Origin: Nereida ignava | GTDB taxonomy: Bacteria; Pseudomonadota; Alphaproteobacteria; Rhodobacterales; Rhodobacteraceae | Assembly: GCF_001049735.1 (NCBI RefSeq) | Contig: NZ_CVPC01000004.1 | Location: 1 to 64,000 of the forward strand | DNA length: 64,000 bases | Direction: 5' to 3' | In this document: piece by piece, positions 8,496 through 16,914 of the stretch | Layout: each line of letters opens with the position of its first letter | How positions within the stretch are numbered: position 1 is the stretch's first letter | Notes under the pieces: generated by a model | Seen by the model: the letters and a program-made list of their open reading frames with translations, nothing else | What the model was told of the DNA's origin: nothing | Database searches by the model: none | Position numbers and translations under genes: made by a program

Positions 8496-8987
8496 TCATG
8501 TGCCGTCTTCCATCTGCTCCCCTAATGTCCGCCCTCTTTGGGTTTCGCGCATTCGCTCCGGCCAAGTGGATTTGATAAAGGCCAAAATATCCCAGATCTC
8601 TTGGTCGCTGAGAAGGTCCGCAAAGCTCGGCATGCCGCTGTTGAAATTTGTCACGCCACTTGCCTCTAGAGCCGCCTGCCCCCCAAACTTCGTGTAGTTG
8701 AACAATAGAGCATCTCCATGGTGCCATGTATGGCCCGTTCGATCGTGCGGTGGGGCAGGAAGCGAGCCGTCATCTTTCGGGCTGCGCCAATTCGGCTCCC
8801 CTTCCAGCTGCACACCATGGCACGATGCACAGTTTTCCGCGTACAGCATCTCACCCGCTTCGACGCTCGACTTTTCGGGCTGTTTGGCAATGTTTGGCTT
8901 CTCAAAGGTAGCGCCAAGGGTGAAAGCAAGTACAGAAACGCCCACAATGAGTATGAAACCAAAAGTCAGAATATGTGACCGAGTCAA
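8496..8987 (-). CDS. Membrane-anchored mono-haem cytochrome c
   Basis: An electron carrier for the periplasmic side of the inner membrane. An N-terminal hydrophobic segment (about residues 7-26, LTFGFILIVGVSVLAFTLGA) has no clear cleavage site and probably anchors it. The haem site CASCH lies near residue 54 and the likely Met ligand is in NSGMPSF near residue 121, as in class I cytochromes. The protein starts with TTG, supported by GGAG seven bases upstream. It lies 43 nt after the second multicopper oxidase on the same strand. The partner could be the oxidases or a terminal oxidase; this is not shown by sequence. Confidence 0.85.
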   Translation of the reverse strand: MTRSHILTFGFILIVGVSVLAFTLGATFEKPNIAKQPEKSSVEAGEMLYAENCASCHGVQLEGEPNWRSPKDDGSLPAPPHDRTGHTWHHGDALLFNYTKFGGQAALEASGVTNFNSGMPSFADLLSDQEIWDILAFIKSTWPERMRETQRGRTLGEQMEDGT

Positions 8988-9030
8988 TGTCGTGCTCCAC
9001 GATAGAATGATTGAAGGGGAAGGCCAGTTC

Positions 9031-10335
9031 TCATGAAACTTCTACCCAGGTTGCCATGCCATCTGCGCTGTGACTAAGCATATGACAATGGAGCAACCAA
9101 CGACCTGGATTGTCGAAAACGCATACAATTTCGCGCGTCTCTCCCGACGCCACCAAGAGTGTGTCTCGCAAAGGGCCTAGTGTCCCGTTGTCAGTGATTT
9201 CGCGGAAATGGTGACCATGCATATGAATTCCATGGGAAAAACCGGTTGGGTTCAACAAAATGAGCCGGGCAGTTTCACCCCGCCGAAACTTACCAAAAGG
9301 TCTGTTGGGAAGCCCTGATACCCCGTTGAATGCCCAGCTGCTATGGCCAGAGTGATTTCGATCGCCCTCCCCTCCCCGCATCAAGAGTTCGAGAGACTGA
9401 CTAATTCGACCGGGTTTGCGGAGATTATGTTTCGGCAACGCGGGAATTGGACTTCGATCAGGTGAAGGGTTTTGACCTTCCAGTGAAATGGATGCGACTG
9501 ATGCTTGGGAATTTCGATTTCTCAGATTGAATGAAATTTCAGTTTCAGCGATCCCAATAATGTCGATCCGCTGCGCAGGTGCTAAGATGAGCGGTTGCAA
9601 TTGTGTTGGTGTTTCCAAGGGCATGCCATCAATCGCGACAATTGCCCCAGCAATGCCTCCAAGATCGAGACGAAACACTCTGTCGATGGCGGCATTGACC
9701 AACCGCAATCGAACGCGATCCCCTTTTTGAACTGAGTTCCTACTGAGAAAAACCCGTGTCATGTTTCCAAGGCGCCCTTCGCGACCAAAGTCATCCAAGG
9801 CGCTGAAATCGGTGTCGAGCATCCCATCGGCGGATGTTCTGAAGTCAGCCAACATTGCTATAATATCGTGATCAACAACAGGGGGGTCGTGTTCTTCAAC
9901 AACTAGAGGGCCAAACAATCCACGGCCAACTTGCTCATAGGACATGTAGTGCGAATGATACCAAAACGTACCGGCGTCAGGCAAAGCGAATTTGTAGTCA
10001 TAGTGCCCCCCTGGTGGAACAACCTCTTGCGATAGAATTGAAACCCCGTCCATTTGGTTGGGAACTCGAACCCCGTGCCAATGCACCAGCGCCCCGTCCT
10101 CCATCCCGTTTTCTAGACGAACATCCAGTTGATCGCCTTGTCGATATCGCAGTTCGGGTCCGGGAACGGACCCATTGAAGCCGAGAAAGCCAGACATTCT
10201 GTTGCTTTTTCTGCCCCACCGAACACTCATTGGAGCTGGGCGCAATGTATGCTTGGGGTTGGAAGCAGTTGATGATCGCGGCAATGAAAAACCGGCAATT
10301 GTGCCCAAAAGCATTTTGCGACGAGAAATCAGCAT
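9031..10335 (-). CDS. Multicopper oxidase, CueO/laccase-like (second)
   Basis: Periplasmic multicopper oxidases of this kind oxidise Cu(I) or phenols and reduce O2 to water. A Tat signal SRRKMLLG opens the 434-residue protein. The four copper-ligand clusters are complete: HWHG, YHSHYMS, GIHMHGHH and LHCHMLSHSADGM. The last gives the His-Cys-His type 1/type 3 bridge and the axial Met. The start overlaps the DUF3047 stop by one base (TAATG), so the two are translationally coupled. It is shorter than E. coli CueO and has no Met-rich insert. A sister oxidase lies at 11740-13137. Confidence 0.92.
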   Translation of the reverse strand: MLISRRKMLLGTIAGFSLPRSSTASNPKHTLRPAPMSVRWGRKSNRMSGFLGFNGSVPGPELRYRQGDQLDVRLENGMEDGALVHWHGVRVPNQMDGVSILSQEVVPPGGHYDYKFALPDAGTFWYHSHYMSYEQVGRGLFGPLVVEEHDPPVVDHDIIAMLADFRTSADGMLDTDFSALDDFGREGRLGNMTRVFLSRNSVQKGDRVRLRLVNAAIDRVFRLDLGGIAGAIVAIDGMPLETPTQLQPLILAPAQRIDIIGIAETEISFNLRNRNSQASVASISLEGQNPSPDRSPIPALPKHNLRKPGRISQSLELLMRGGEGDRNHSGHSSWAFNGVSGLPNRPFGKFRRGETARLILLNPTGFSHGIHMHGHHFREITDNGTLGPLRDTLLVASGETREIVCVFDNPGRWLLHCHMLSHSADGMATWVEVS

Positions 10336-10991
10336 TAGTCTGCAATGAGTTCCAAATTTTCAATTGATGCAAGGATGCGCCCGCCTGTGTCGTCGCTATC
10401 GGCCGATACTCCGACGCCGACAAGAGTACCTATATGAGAGTCAAAAGCGGCAGAATAATCAGCTTCTAAGTCGACATTTTCTGAGTGGTATCCGATATCG
10501 CTAGGGCGAAGAACGAGCGTTGACATTCGGGAATGATACGGGCTTTTTAGGATGCTACCTGATGCATGCGCGCCGCCCCATACATAGACCAAAGCATGGG
10601 TATTGTGATTGCGTAGCAGCCGCCTTGGTGTCGTCTGGTCCAGTGAGCTGACGGTTTCAGGGTCCGTGAAAACGAAGTAAATTGCCAGATTTCGATCGTC
10701 CCCTCCCTTGCGTCTCAAGTCAGTGCCGATGACACCTTCGCGCACTTCCCAAGTCCACTTTGCCGATCGCGAAGTTCGCTGTTTGGCTTCCAAAACACGC
10801 CACAATAATGAGACCGTTCCATTTGAAGCTACGTCTAACTTTGAGCCCTGAAGTTTGTAGTCGTTTGACCGCAGGCGAAGAAAACTTTGCTCCTTCCAGG
10901 AGCCATCAAAGAGCACCGGCTCAGAATGAGCCGGGCTCATTGAAGCCGCGAACAGAAATACGGCGATAATTCTGCTGCGGGTTAGAGTCAT
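10335..10991 (-). CDS. DUF3047 secreted protein
   Basis: This is a 218-residue exported protein with an N-terminal signal peptide (cleavage probably after SPAHS, about residue 23). The body resembles DUF3047 through blocks such as WRVLEAKQRTSRSAKWTWEV and HALVYVWGG. The molecular function of the family is unknown to me. Its start overlaps the DsbA-like gene by four bases (ATGA) and its stop overlaps the next multicopper oxidase by one base, so it is locked into the operon. A role beside the oxidase, in the periplasm, is inferred from this coupling. Confidence 0.75.
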   Translation of the reverse strand: MTLTRSRIIAVFLFAASMSPAHSEPVLFDGSWKEQSFLRLRSNDYKLQGSKLDVASNGTVSLLWRVLEAKQRTSRSAKWTWEVREGVIGTDLRRKGGDDRNLAIYFVFTDPETVSSLDQTTPRRLLRNHNTHALVYVWGGAHASGSILKSPYHSRMSTLVLRPSDIGYHSENVDLEADYSAAFDSHIGTLVGVGVSADSDDTGGRILASIENLELIAD

Positions 10992-11716
10992 TCTGTGGCT
11001 TTTCTTGCCGTGTCGACAATTTCCACCAATTGAGATTTTTTCACGAACCCTGGCACCAGTTCTTCTCCGATGACAAATGATGGTGTTCCGTTGAAGCCCA
11101 GTGACTGCGCCAGGCCCATGGATGTCTCAATGTGTTCTTCCACGTCAGGTGCTTCCATATCTTTGCGCAGCTGGGCAACATCCAATCCGACTTCACCCGC
11201 GATGCGAATGACACTTGCCTCTTCGGCACGGCCTGACATGCCCATCAACGCCCAGTGAAATTCCTCGTATTTCCCCTGCTTACGCGCGGCTAAAGCAGCC
11301 TTTGCCGCGAATACAGAACCCTCCCCTAGGATTGGCCATTCCCGGTAAACAAGGCGGACATTCTTGTCGTCCTCGAGCAATCCTTGGACCTCGGCCATGG
11401 CGCGACGACAAAAGGAACAATTGTAGTCGAAGAATTCGACCACCGTCACGTCACCTTCAAGATGCCCCAAAACCGGAGCATTCGGATCTTGTTCAAGTAA
11501 ATTGCGCTGGTTGGTCAGTACGTTGGTGCGAGCAATATTCTCAGCTGCAGCCTGTTGCTGTTCCAAAATCGCGACGGCTTCCATTACGATGCCCGGGTTT
11601 TCACGGATTGTTTCGAGAACCAAATCCTTAATACGATCTTCATCGAGCCCGTCAGCCAAGGCCCCAAATGGCAATGCTAGGAAGGCCATGGCGAAAATGC
11701 CGTTCGTCAATCTCAT
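10988..11716 (-). CDS. DsbA-family periplasmic thiol oxidoreductase
   Basis: A 242-residue thioredoxin-fold protein with a signal peptide ending at ALADG. An N-terminal helical extension (KDLVLETIRENPGIVMEAVAILEQQQ), typical of the Com1/ScsC-like branch, precedes the fold. The active site CSFC is in FFDYNCSFCRRAM, and the cis-Pro loop is GTPSFVIG. Such proteins oxidise or isomerise disulfides in exported proteins, and ScsC relatives work with ScsB in copper tolerance. I place the start at ATG 11716 (ACGGAG six bases upstream) rather than a frame opening 31 codons earlier inside the oxidase gene. An scsB homologue is in the same island at 16915. Confidence 0.88.
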   Translation of the reverse strand: MRLTNGIFAMAFLALPFGALADGLDEDRIKDLVLETIRENPGIVMEAVAILEQQQAAAENIARTNVLTNQRNLLEQDPNAPVLGHLEGDVTVVEFFDYNCSFCRRAMAEVQGLLEDDKNVRLVYREWPILGEGSVFAAKAALAARKQGKYEEFHWALMGMSGRAEEASVIRIAGEVGLDVAQLRKDMEAPDVEEHIETSMGLAQSLGFNGTPSFVIGEELVPGFVKKSQLVEIVDTARKATE

Positions 11717-11739
11717 GTTTTTCTCCGTTGTCGTTTTCT

Positions 11740-13137
11740 TCATGTCACGTTGATCCATGTTGCCATGCCAGAGGCGGCATGGGCCAACATATGGCAATGG
11801 AACAGCCATTTTCCGGGATTGTTTGCGACAAAAGCAATCTCTCGAGTTTCATCACCGAAAACCAAAATTGTATCTCTGAGTGGTCCCATCTCGTCATTTT
11901 CAAGGATCTCGCGAAAGTGCATTCCGTGCAGATGCATAGCGTGGGGGAAAACTGTGTCATTGTGAATTTTGACACGGGCGGTTTCACCTGATGAGAGCTC
12001 TGCAAGCGGGGCATCAGTCATTCCGACTACACCGTTGAACGACCAGAATTGATTGGCGGCAACCATTTTTCGGAAGCTCGTTTTTTCACCCTCCAACGTT
12101 GCGCTTCGAAGGCTGCCCATTGCGCCGCCTTCCATCTTCAGTTCAAAACGCTTGGCCGACTGGGTCCCAGGCACGGACATGTTGGGATTTGCGGGCAATG
12201 AGACCGGGCTTGTTCGCCGTGGTGTCGAGCTCTCGGCAGCCTCAACCGGAAAGGCCGCTTGGGAAGCTCCGGTTTCATCGTCAAATCGCACCAAATGGGC
12301 GACCTCACCGACCTCGGCGGTTACATCAACGAATAGGTCGACTCGCTGGCCCGGCGCCAACAAAAAGTCCCCTTCAACCTTTTCGGGAACCTCCAACGGC
12401 ATACCATCATAAGCCATTACCCATCCGTCAAACCCCGACAAGCCGAGCAGGAAAATGCGCGCATTAGCAGCGTTAATGAGGCGCAAACGCAGCCTTTCAT
12501 TTGCTTTGACAGGAAGTTCCGTTTCAGCAGTTCCATTCGTTGCGATGTAGTTCCCACGACGTCCGGCGTGGCTGCGGTCATGGGGGGCATCGAACTCAGG
12601 GTCCAATTGCGCTGTCTCAGGGTTAAGCAACCAGTCGTCTAGAATAAGAACTTCTTCTCGGTCGACGTCGACCGGTTCGGTTTCTTCGACGATCAATGCG
12701 CCATAGAGCCCGCGTGCGACTTGTTCCATCGATCTATTATGCGCGTGATACCAATAGGTTCCAGCGTCGGTTGCGGCAAACTCGTAGTCAAATGCCTCCC
12801 CTGGTGGGACAGCATCCTGAGTAAGTCCAGAGACACCATCCATCGCGTTGTCAATTCGAAGACCATGCCAATGTACGGAGCTCGCTTGCGGGAGTTCGTT
12901 CACAAAACGTCGCACTATCCGGTCGCCTTGTTTGACACGAATTTCGGTGCCGGGCATTTGTCCGTTGAATCCCCAGACCTCTGTCTTCGGATAGTCAGAA
13001 GGCGCGAGTTGAACGTTTGCAACGCTAGCGACTATGGAGATGGGGGAAGACGTTGCCGCAAGAAGTGTTCTCGGCACTAGCGCGCCAAATCCGAGGGATG
13101 CCCCCATCCTCAAAATGTCTCGTCGGGTCTGTGACAT
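11740..13137 (-). CDS. Multicopper oxidase, CueO/laccase-like (first)
   Basis: A 465-residue Tat-exported oxidase (TRRDILRMG at the N-terminus), predicted to oxidise Cu(I) in the periplasm. Copper clusters: HWHG, YHAHNRS, HAMHLHGMHF and FHCHMLAHAASGM, the last containing Cys, two His and the axial Met. The start at 13137 has AGGA upstream; an earlier in-frame start would put 18 extra residues ahead of the Tat motif. It lies 50 nt after the dihaem cytochrome gene and 23 nt before the DsbA-like gene. It is clearly related to the oxidase at 9031 but not a recent copy, so the two may differ in substrate or expression. Confidence 0.93.
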   Translation of the reverse strand: MSQTRRDILRMGASLGFGALVPRTLLAATSSPISIVASVANVQLAPSDYPKTEVWGFNGQMPGTEIRVKQGDRIVRRFVNELPQASSVHWHGLRIDNAMDGVSGLTQDAVPPGEAFDYEFAATDAGTYWYHAHNRSMEQVARGLYGALIVEETEPVDVDREEVLILDDWLLNPETAQLDPEFDAPHDRSHAGRRGNYIATNGTAETELPVKANERLRLRLINAANARIFLLGLSGFDGWVMAYDGMPLEVPEKVEGDFLLAPGQRVDLFVDVTAEVGEVAHLVRFDDETGASQAAFPVEAAESSTPRRTSPVSLPANPNMSVPGTQSAKRFELKMEGGAMGSLRSATLEGEKTSFRKMVAANQFWSFNGVVGMTDAPLAELSSGETARVKIHNDTVFPHAMHLHGMHFREILENDEMGPLRDTILVFGDETREIAFVANNPGKWLFHCHMLAHAASGMATWINVT

Positions 13138-13187
13138 TCTATGTCCTTTTGTTGAAGGGGCTAAGGCCCCATTCTTTGTTTTCAACC

Positions 13188-14087
13188 TCAACCACCTGAG
13201 TGATCGTCCATCAAATAGGTCGCCATCGCGTTGCGGTCGGCATCCGTCAAAAAACTGGTTCCATACATCACAACCTCACCCATGGAGCCGCCAAAGGCGT
13301 CGCCGTCAGGTTTGATACCTGTGCGAAGCGCATAGGCGAGGCTCTTTACACTCCAGTCATTCCTCTGGAGGGCCTCATAATCGATGGCTGGAGCCTTTCC
13401 TCCGTCGGGCAGGGAACTACTTCCTTTAAAATGCTGACTGTCTGATTTTCGCGCGCCAGCAAAATTTCGAGCGGTGTGACAGGCCGCACAATGCGTCGCT
13501 CCTTCCACGAGCTCGCGACCCCGATTCCAAACGTCGTCGTTCCCTTCAATCGGCTCAGTGTTTGGGGCGTTCAAAAACGCGGCGCGCCATAGTTTCAAAC
13601 CCCAGCGTTGGTTGAACGGGAAAGCCATCTCCTGCTCTTTGGAGGGCTCAGCAACAGCGGGTACAGTTTGGAATGCGGCCCACAGGTCGGCTATGTTCTG
13701 GTCTGTGAAGTTGGCGTAGAATGGATAGGTGAACGCAGGATAATAGGGTTTGTCTTCAGGCGAGACCCCCTGTCTTACGGCGCGGGCAAACTCGTCAATC
13801 GTCCAATTACCAATCCCGTGTTCAAGGTCGGTGGTCAAGTTAGGGGAGAAAAGCGTGCCAAATGGCGTTTCGAGTTTTACCCCTCCGGCCAAAGGCGCAC
13901 CGCTTTCCTCTACATTTGTATGGCAGGCGATGCAGCCACTGGCGCGGGCAAGGTAGGCACCGCGGCCCGCGTCGCCTTCCAAATTTATGGGCTCTTGGAA
14001 TTGGCCGATAGGCCATGCCATGAGCGCTACGATTGTGACGGTGCCAATAGCCGCCACCCCGAAGGCTATTTTCAAGATACCGCGCAT
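13188..14087 (-). CDS. Dihaem cytochrome c
   Basis: A 299-residue cytochrome with an N-terminal hydrophobic segment (ILKIAFGVAAIGTVTIVALM) that may be a membrane anchor. Two haem sites are visible, CIACH near residue 52 and CAACH near residue 196. The layout resembles the cytochrome subunits of periplasmic dehydrogenases. The ATG at 14087 lies four bases after the stop of the cytochrome c' gene, which suggests coupled translation, and no better ribosome site exists upstream. The electron donor is unknown; the neighbouring oxidases suggest it works beside them. Confidence 0.87.
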   Translation of the reverse strand: MRGILKIAFGVAAIGTVTIVALMAWPIGQFQEPINLEGDAGRGAYLARASGCIACHTNVEESGAPLAGGVKLETPFGTLFSPNLTTDLEHGIGNWTIDEFARAVRQGVSPEDKPYYPAFTYPFYANFTDQNIADLWAAFQTVPAVAEPSKEQEMAFPFNQRWGLKLWRAAFLNAPNTEPIEGNDDVWNRGRELVEGATHCAACHTARNFAGARKSDSQHFKGSSSLPDGGKAPAIDYEALQRNDWSVKSLAYALRTGIKPDGDAFGGSMGEVVMYGTSFLTDADRNAMATYLMDDHSGG

Positions 14088-14091
14088 TGGT

Positions 14092-14676
14092 TTAGTTTTC
14101 AGCGCGGAATTGTGTATGGCAGGCTGAACAGGCTTGGGTAACCATTGAGAAAGCACCATCTACAGGCATTTCAGAAATCTGTGCGACGGTCATGGCGTCA
14201 CCCATTGCGCTGGAGCCCCCCATCATGTTGGCACCGCCGCTCATCATACCCGATCCGCCGCCCATCATTGTATCTGCGTTTGTTTCGCCCGCGTTGCTCC
14301 CCATCATTGGGTTATCGGCGGCCGCGGCCAATCCCTCGGCGGCAATCCCGAGCCGTTCAGCAAGAGCCGAAAACTCGTCCCAATTGCTCCAGACTGTGTC
14401 CTTGGCCTCAGAAGGCGTTCCACCTGTGCCCTCGGGGAAGAGCTTCGTCATTGAATCCCCAGCGTGCCGGGAGAAGGTTTCTGCAGCCTGACGCATGACT
14501 TCTGCATCATATGCGACGTCCCCACGCATCATTGGTGTGACTGCTTTAACAGCCTTTCCCATATCCGCCATGGCATCCATTCGTTCTTTAACAATACCTG
14601 TCGCACCCCCATGCGCAAAAGCGGCGAGAGCGGTTGACGTTGCGAGAAGTGTTGCGAGAATTGTTGTCTTTTTCAT
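14092..14676 (-). CDS. Cytochrome c' with a Met-rich insertion
   Basis: The protein has a signal peptide (residues 1 to about 22), the four-helix cytochrome c' pattern and the C-terminal haem site CSACHTQFR (CSACH at 183-187). Between the third and fourth helices lies an unusual insertion (about 124-162) with ten Met among Gly, Ser and Asn. Met clusters of this type bind Cu(I) in periplasmic copper proteins. So this may be a haem protein that also binds copper; that is inference. I prefer the ATG at 14676 (AGGA upstream) over one nine codons earlier. It is followed four bases later by the dihaem cytochrome. Confidence 0.85.
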   Translation of the reverse strand: MKKTTILATLLATSTALAAFAHGGATGIVKERMDAMADMGKAVKAVTPMMRGDVAYDAEVMRQAAETFSRHAGDSMTKLFPEGTGGTPSEAKDTVWSNWDEFSALAERLGIAAEGLAAAADNPMMGSNAGETNADTMMGGGSGMMSGGANMMGGSSAMGDAMTVAQISEMPVDGAFSMVTQACSACHTQFRAEN

Positions 14677-14718
14677 TGTCGTTATCCTTGATCGTTCATT
14701 CATGTTTGCGTTTTGTAA

Positions 14719-15072
14719 TCAGGATTCTCGGCGGGGCGGTGGTTTGTCAAATTGTGGGCTCCACCTGGCCCCTCCTTGGAAGGTGGACCAGAGATGTAAT
14801 TTGCCAGACCGTGCCCGTTCCGGCAGCAAGATAGGGCGGAGCAAATAGTTAGCGGCGGTCAAACAATCTAGCCCTGGATGACAATGGCCCTTTAGTGCGG
14901 TGAGTTCATTATTGTGGCCACGGACGGTGTCGTCATGGTCGCTTTCGTAAAAACCACTGGAATCTTCTGCGTGTTCGCTAACAGAATCGGGCAAACCCGC
15001 GATGGAGATCAGTGCACCTAGAATGGCGACGCCGATCAATCGAAACAGGGTTTTACCGAGATCTGAAAGCAT
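14719..15072 (-). CDS. Small hypothetical protein with CHPGLDC motif
   Basis: A 117-residue protein whose ATG overlaps the stop of the upstream cytochrome by one base (TGATG). It begins with a hydrophobic segment (LFRLIGVAILGALISIAGL) that may be a signal or anchor. The region after it is acidic and His-containing (EHAEDSSGFYESDHDD), followed by GHCHPGLDCLTAANYL. The two Cys and two His there could bind a metal, which is inferred. I do not recognise the family; position inside the operon suggests a copper-related periplasmic role. Confidence 0.65.
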   Translation of the reverse strand: MLSDLGKTLFRLIGVAILGALISIAGLPDSVSEHAEDSSGFYESDHDDTVRGHNNELTALKGHCHPGLDCLTAANYLLRPILLPERARSGKLHLWSTFQGGARWSPQFDKPPPRRES

Positions 15073-15530
15073 CAATTGATTCCGTTTTCTCTCTGAAGCT
15101 CTCTCACATATTGGGCGATAAATTTAACATCCGCACGCGTCAGGCCTGGCACTGGGGGCATATTGCCGAATTGCCAGTGGTGCGCACGAACTCCATTCTT
15201 TGCAGCCGATTGGAATGATTCATCCGAATGGTGCCCCGGCTCGTAGATTTTGTGCACGAGGGGTGGAGCAACGCCATTTTGGCCCGCGGCATTTGCGCCG
15301 TGGCAGGGCGCGCAATTAATATCAAAAGCACGTTTTCCAATTGTAGCATCCGACGATAAAGTGGCGGGTAGCTGGACAACTTCAATCGGGTCGCCAATAG
15401 CGATGTCGCTCGTGTCGGGCGGTACCATGGAATGACCTTGTGGCGTGGGCGCTGGTTGAAGCGCTTGCCAACCTATGACTGCAATACCTGCAAGTAGGAC
15501 GCCACCTACGAAAAGTCCCCATTTACTCAT
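15072..15530 (-). CDS. Membrane-anchored mono-haem cytochrome c
   Basis: A 152-residue class I-type cytochrome. An N-terminal hydrophobic anchor (LFVGGVLLAGIAVIGW) precedes a Pro-rich linker. The haem site CAPCH is at about residues 77-81 and the Met ligand is probably in FGNMPPVPGL near residue 124. Two ATGs lie two codons apart; the second (15530) has AGGA at a normal distance. The gene follows the L,D-transpeptidase by 33 nt. It may carry electrons between the oxidases or dihaem cytochrome and the respiratory chain. Confidence 0.87.
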   Translation of the reverse strand: MSKWGLFVGGVLLAGIAVIGWQALQPAPTPQGHSMVPPDTSDIAIGDPIEVVQLPATLSSDATIGKRAFDINCAPCHGANAAGQNGVAPPLVHKIYEPGHHSDESFQSAAKNGVRAHHWQFGNMPPVPGLTRADVKFIAQYVRELQRENGIN

Positions 15531-15563
15531 TTTCATATCCTTTAGTTTCTTCCCGAGTAGCGC

Positions 15564-16145
15564 TCAAATCAACTTAACCTGTGTCCCTACAGGAGTTCGG
15601 CCGTAGACTTCTTCGATTTGATGATTGTAGAGGCCTATACATCCGTTCGAAGATCTTCGGCCGATTTTTCGCGTGTCATGCGTGCCGTGAATTCGGTAGT
15701 ACTGCCAAGAAAGGTACAGCGCTCGAGTTCCCAATGGATTGGTTGGGTCTCCACCTTTGACGATCAATGGCCATTCTGGATTTCGTTCTCTCATAGCCGG
15801 CGTCGGGGCCCAACTTGGGTTTTTGCGCTTCTCGACGACCTCGGTGTAGCCTCGTTTCGTCAGCTCGTCCGTTAAAGGAACTGAGGTCGGATAAACGCGC
15901 ATTTCGCCATCCGCGGTCCAATGTTGCAAGACCTTCGTATTCATGTCTGAAAGAAGAATCCCTCGACCTAACCTGTCAAAGTGATCCTTCCATTCGTGCA
16001 AGTAGAAGGACGATATATTTCGCCGCACGGTGGGGTCTGCGATGTTTGAAGGCACTTCTTGAGCCCGCAATACTGAAGGCGCTACTAAAGCAGACGCAAA
16101 ACTGCCAAGGAGCACACGTCTGTTTATTTTGCATTTTCTATCCAC
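15564..16145 (-). CDS. L,D-transpeptidase (YkuD), first gene of the minus-strand operon
   Basis: YkuD enzymes cross-link peptidoglycan or attach proteins to it using a catalytic Cys. The 193-residue protein has a Tat-like signal (NRRVLLGSFASALVA, cleavage near LRA). The catalytic segment is HGTHDTRKIGRRSSNGCIGL, with Cys near residue 169. The start is a GTG with AGAGG upstream. It heads the run of copper and cytochrome genes that continues to 7922. Copper is reported to inhibit L,D-transpeptidases, so this gene may supply a tolerant or extra enzyme (inference). A second member is at 19273. Confidence 0.88.
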   Translation of the reverse strand: MDRKCKINRRVLLGSFASALVAPSVLRAQEVPSNIADPTVRRNISSFYLHEWKDHFDRLGRGILLSDMNTKVLQHWTADGEMRVYPTSVPLTDELTKRGYTEVVEKRKNPSWAPTPAMRERNPEWPLIVKGGDPTNPLGTRALYLSWQYYRIHGTHDTRKIGRRSSNGCIGLYNHQIEEVYGRTPVGTQVKLI

Positions 16146-16194
16146 GTCGCCTCTCCGGTTACATCATTGGCGCTTTTTGCAATATTCCTAAGCC

Positions 16195-16282
16195 TGACCC
16201 GCCCTGGTCATCAACAGCTACGAGCCTAGAGATTTGTATCGAAATGTATCCTTGACCTTTCTGTGGGTCAGGCCTGCATATG
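16195..16282. promoter_or_regulatory. Divergent control region with two TGACC/GGTCA dyads
   Basis: Between the two divergent operons lie TGACC-CGCCC-TGGTCA (16195-16210) and TTGACCTTTCTGTGGGTCA (16252-16270). The second starts with a -35-like TTGACC followed, after 19 bases, by CATATG at 16277-16282. That is the long spacer used by MerR-family activators. The sites may bind CueR or another metal regulator and control both operons. The match is by eye. Confidence 0.45.
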
Positions 16283-16309
16283 GAGGCAGAATTGTAGAAG
16301 AGGTACTCA

Positions 16310-16627
16310 ATGCGTACAGAATCTGAGAACAACTCCCGCGAGAAATCACGATCGGGACCAAAAACTATGCACTTCGCGATGATGGCCTGTTGCGTCATCA
16401 TGGCAGTGCCCGTTGTAGGATTTTTTCTTGCCGGTGGGACGCTTGGAATAAGCGGGTCAAGCGTCATGGCGTTTGCACCGCTGGTGCTTTGCGTGGGTGC
16501 ACATTTGGTCATGCACAAAATGATGGGAAAGAGCTGTCACTCGAACGCTTCCGAGCATGACGCCGAGGACATAAAGGTCGTAGCCGAAGATGTGGTGTCG
16601 ACGGTGCCGCAGGTCAGACGGGGCTGA
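16310..16627 (+). CDS. DUF2933 small membrane protein
   Basis: A 105-residue protein with two hydrophobic segments (about 21-45 and 48-68) and the block HLVMHKMMGKSCH, matching DUF2933 proteins common beside copper resistance genes. The Met, His and Cys in that block could bind copper, but the function is not known. It is the first gene of the plus-strand operon, with the MerR-type promoter candidate 53 nt upstream and the divergent L,D-transpeptidase on the other side. Confidence 0.75.
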   Translation: MRTESENNSREKSRSGPKTMHFAMMACCVIMAVPVVGFFLAGGTLGISGSSVMAFAPLVLCVGAHLVMHKMMGKSCHSNASEHDAEDIKVVAEDVVSTVPQVRRG

Positions 16628-16631
16628 CCAC

Positions 16632-16883
16632 GTGCCAGTGTTTGGTGTGGCGCGCATTTTGCTAGCGAGGCTGGCTTTGAGTGGCTGCGCGGCCTCCGTC
16701 AAGCAATGTACCAACCCAGAACGCGCACCTCTTTCGGAAAGTGACACGGTTCAAAGTGCCCCGGAAGGCTGTTGGTTCTTAAACGACGAAAACAACCCTG
16801 TGCGCATAATTGCGTGTCGCGACGGTCGACAAGGTTTAGCTGTCGGCAACGTCTCTGGACTCTCGATGGGGGTCACTAATTGA
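16632..16883 (+). CDS. Small predicted lipoprotein
   Basis: From a GTG at 16632 this 83-residue frame has a short hydrophobic signal and the lipobox LSGC (LARLALSGCAAS), so it would be lipid-modified. Four further Cys follow the lipobox Cys or sit in the mature part (KQCTN, EGCWF, IIACRDG among them). It lies four bases after the DUF2933 stop and 31 nt before scsB, consistent with one operon. The start codon is weakly supported and no family is recognised. Confidence 0.45.
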   Translation: MPVFGVARILLARLALSGCAASVKQCTNPERAPLSESDTVQSAPEGCWFLNDENNPVRIIACRDGRQGLAVGNVSGLSMGVTN

Positions 16884-16914
16884 GCATAGATATTGTGAGA
16901 AATTGGGTCCGAAA

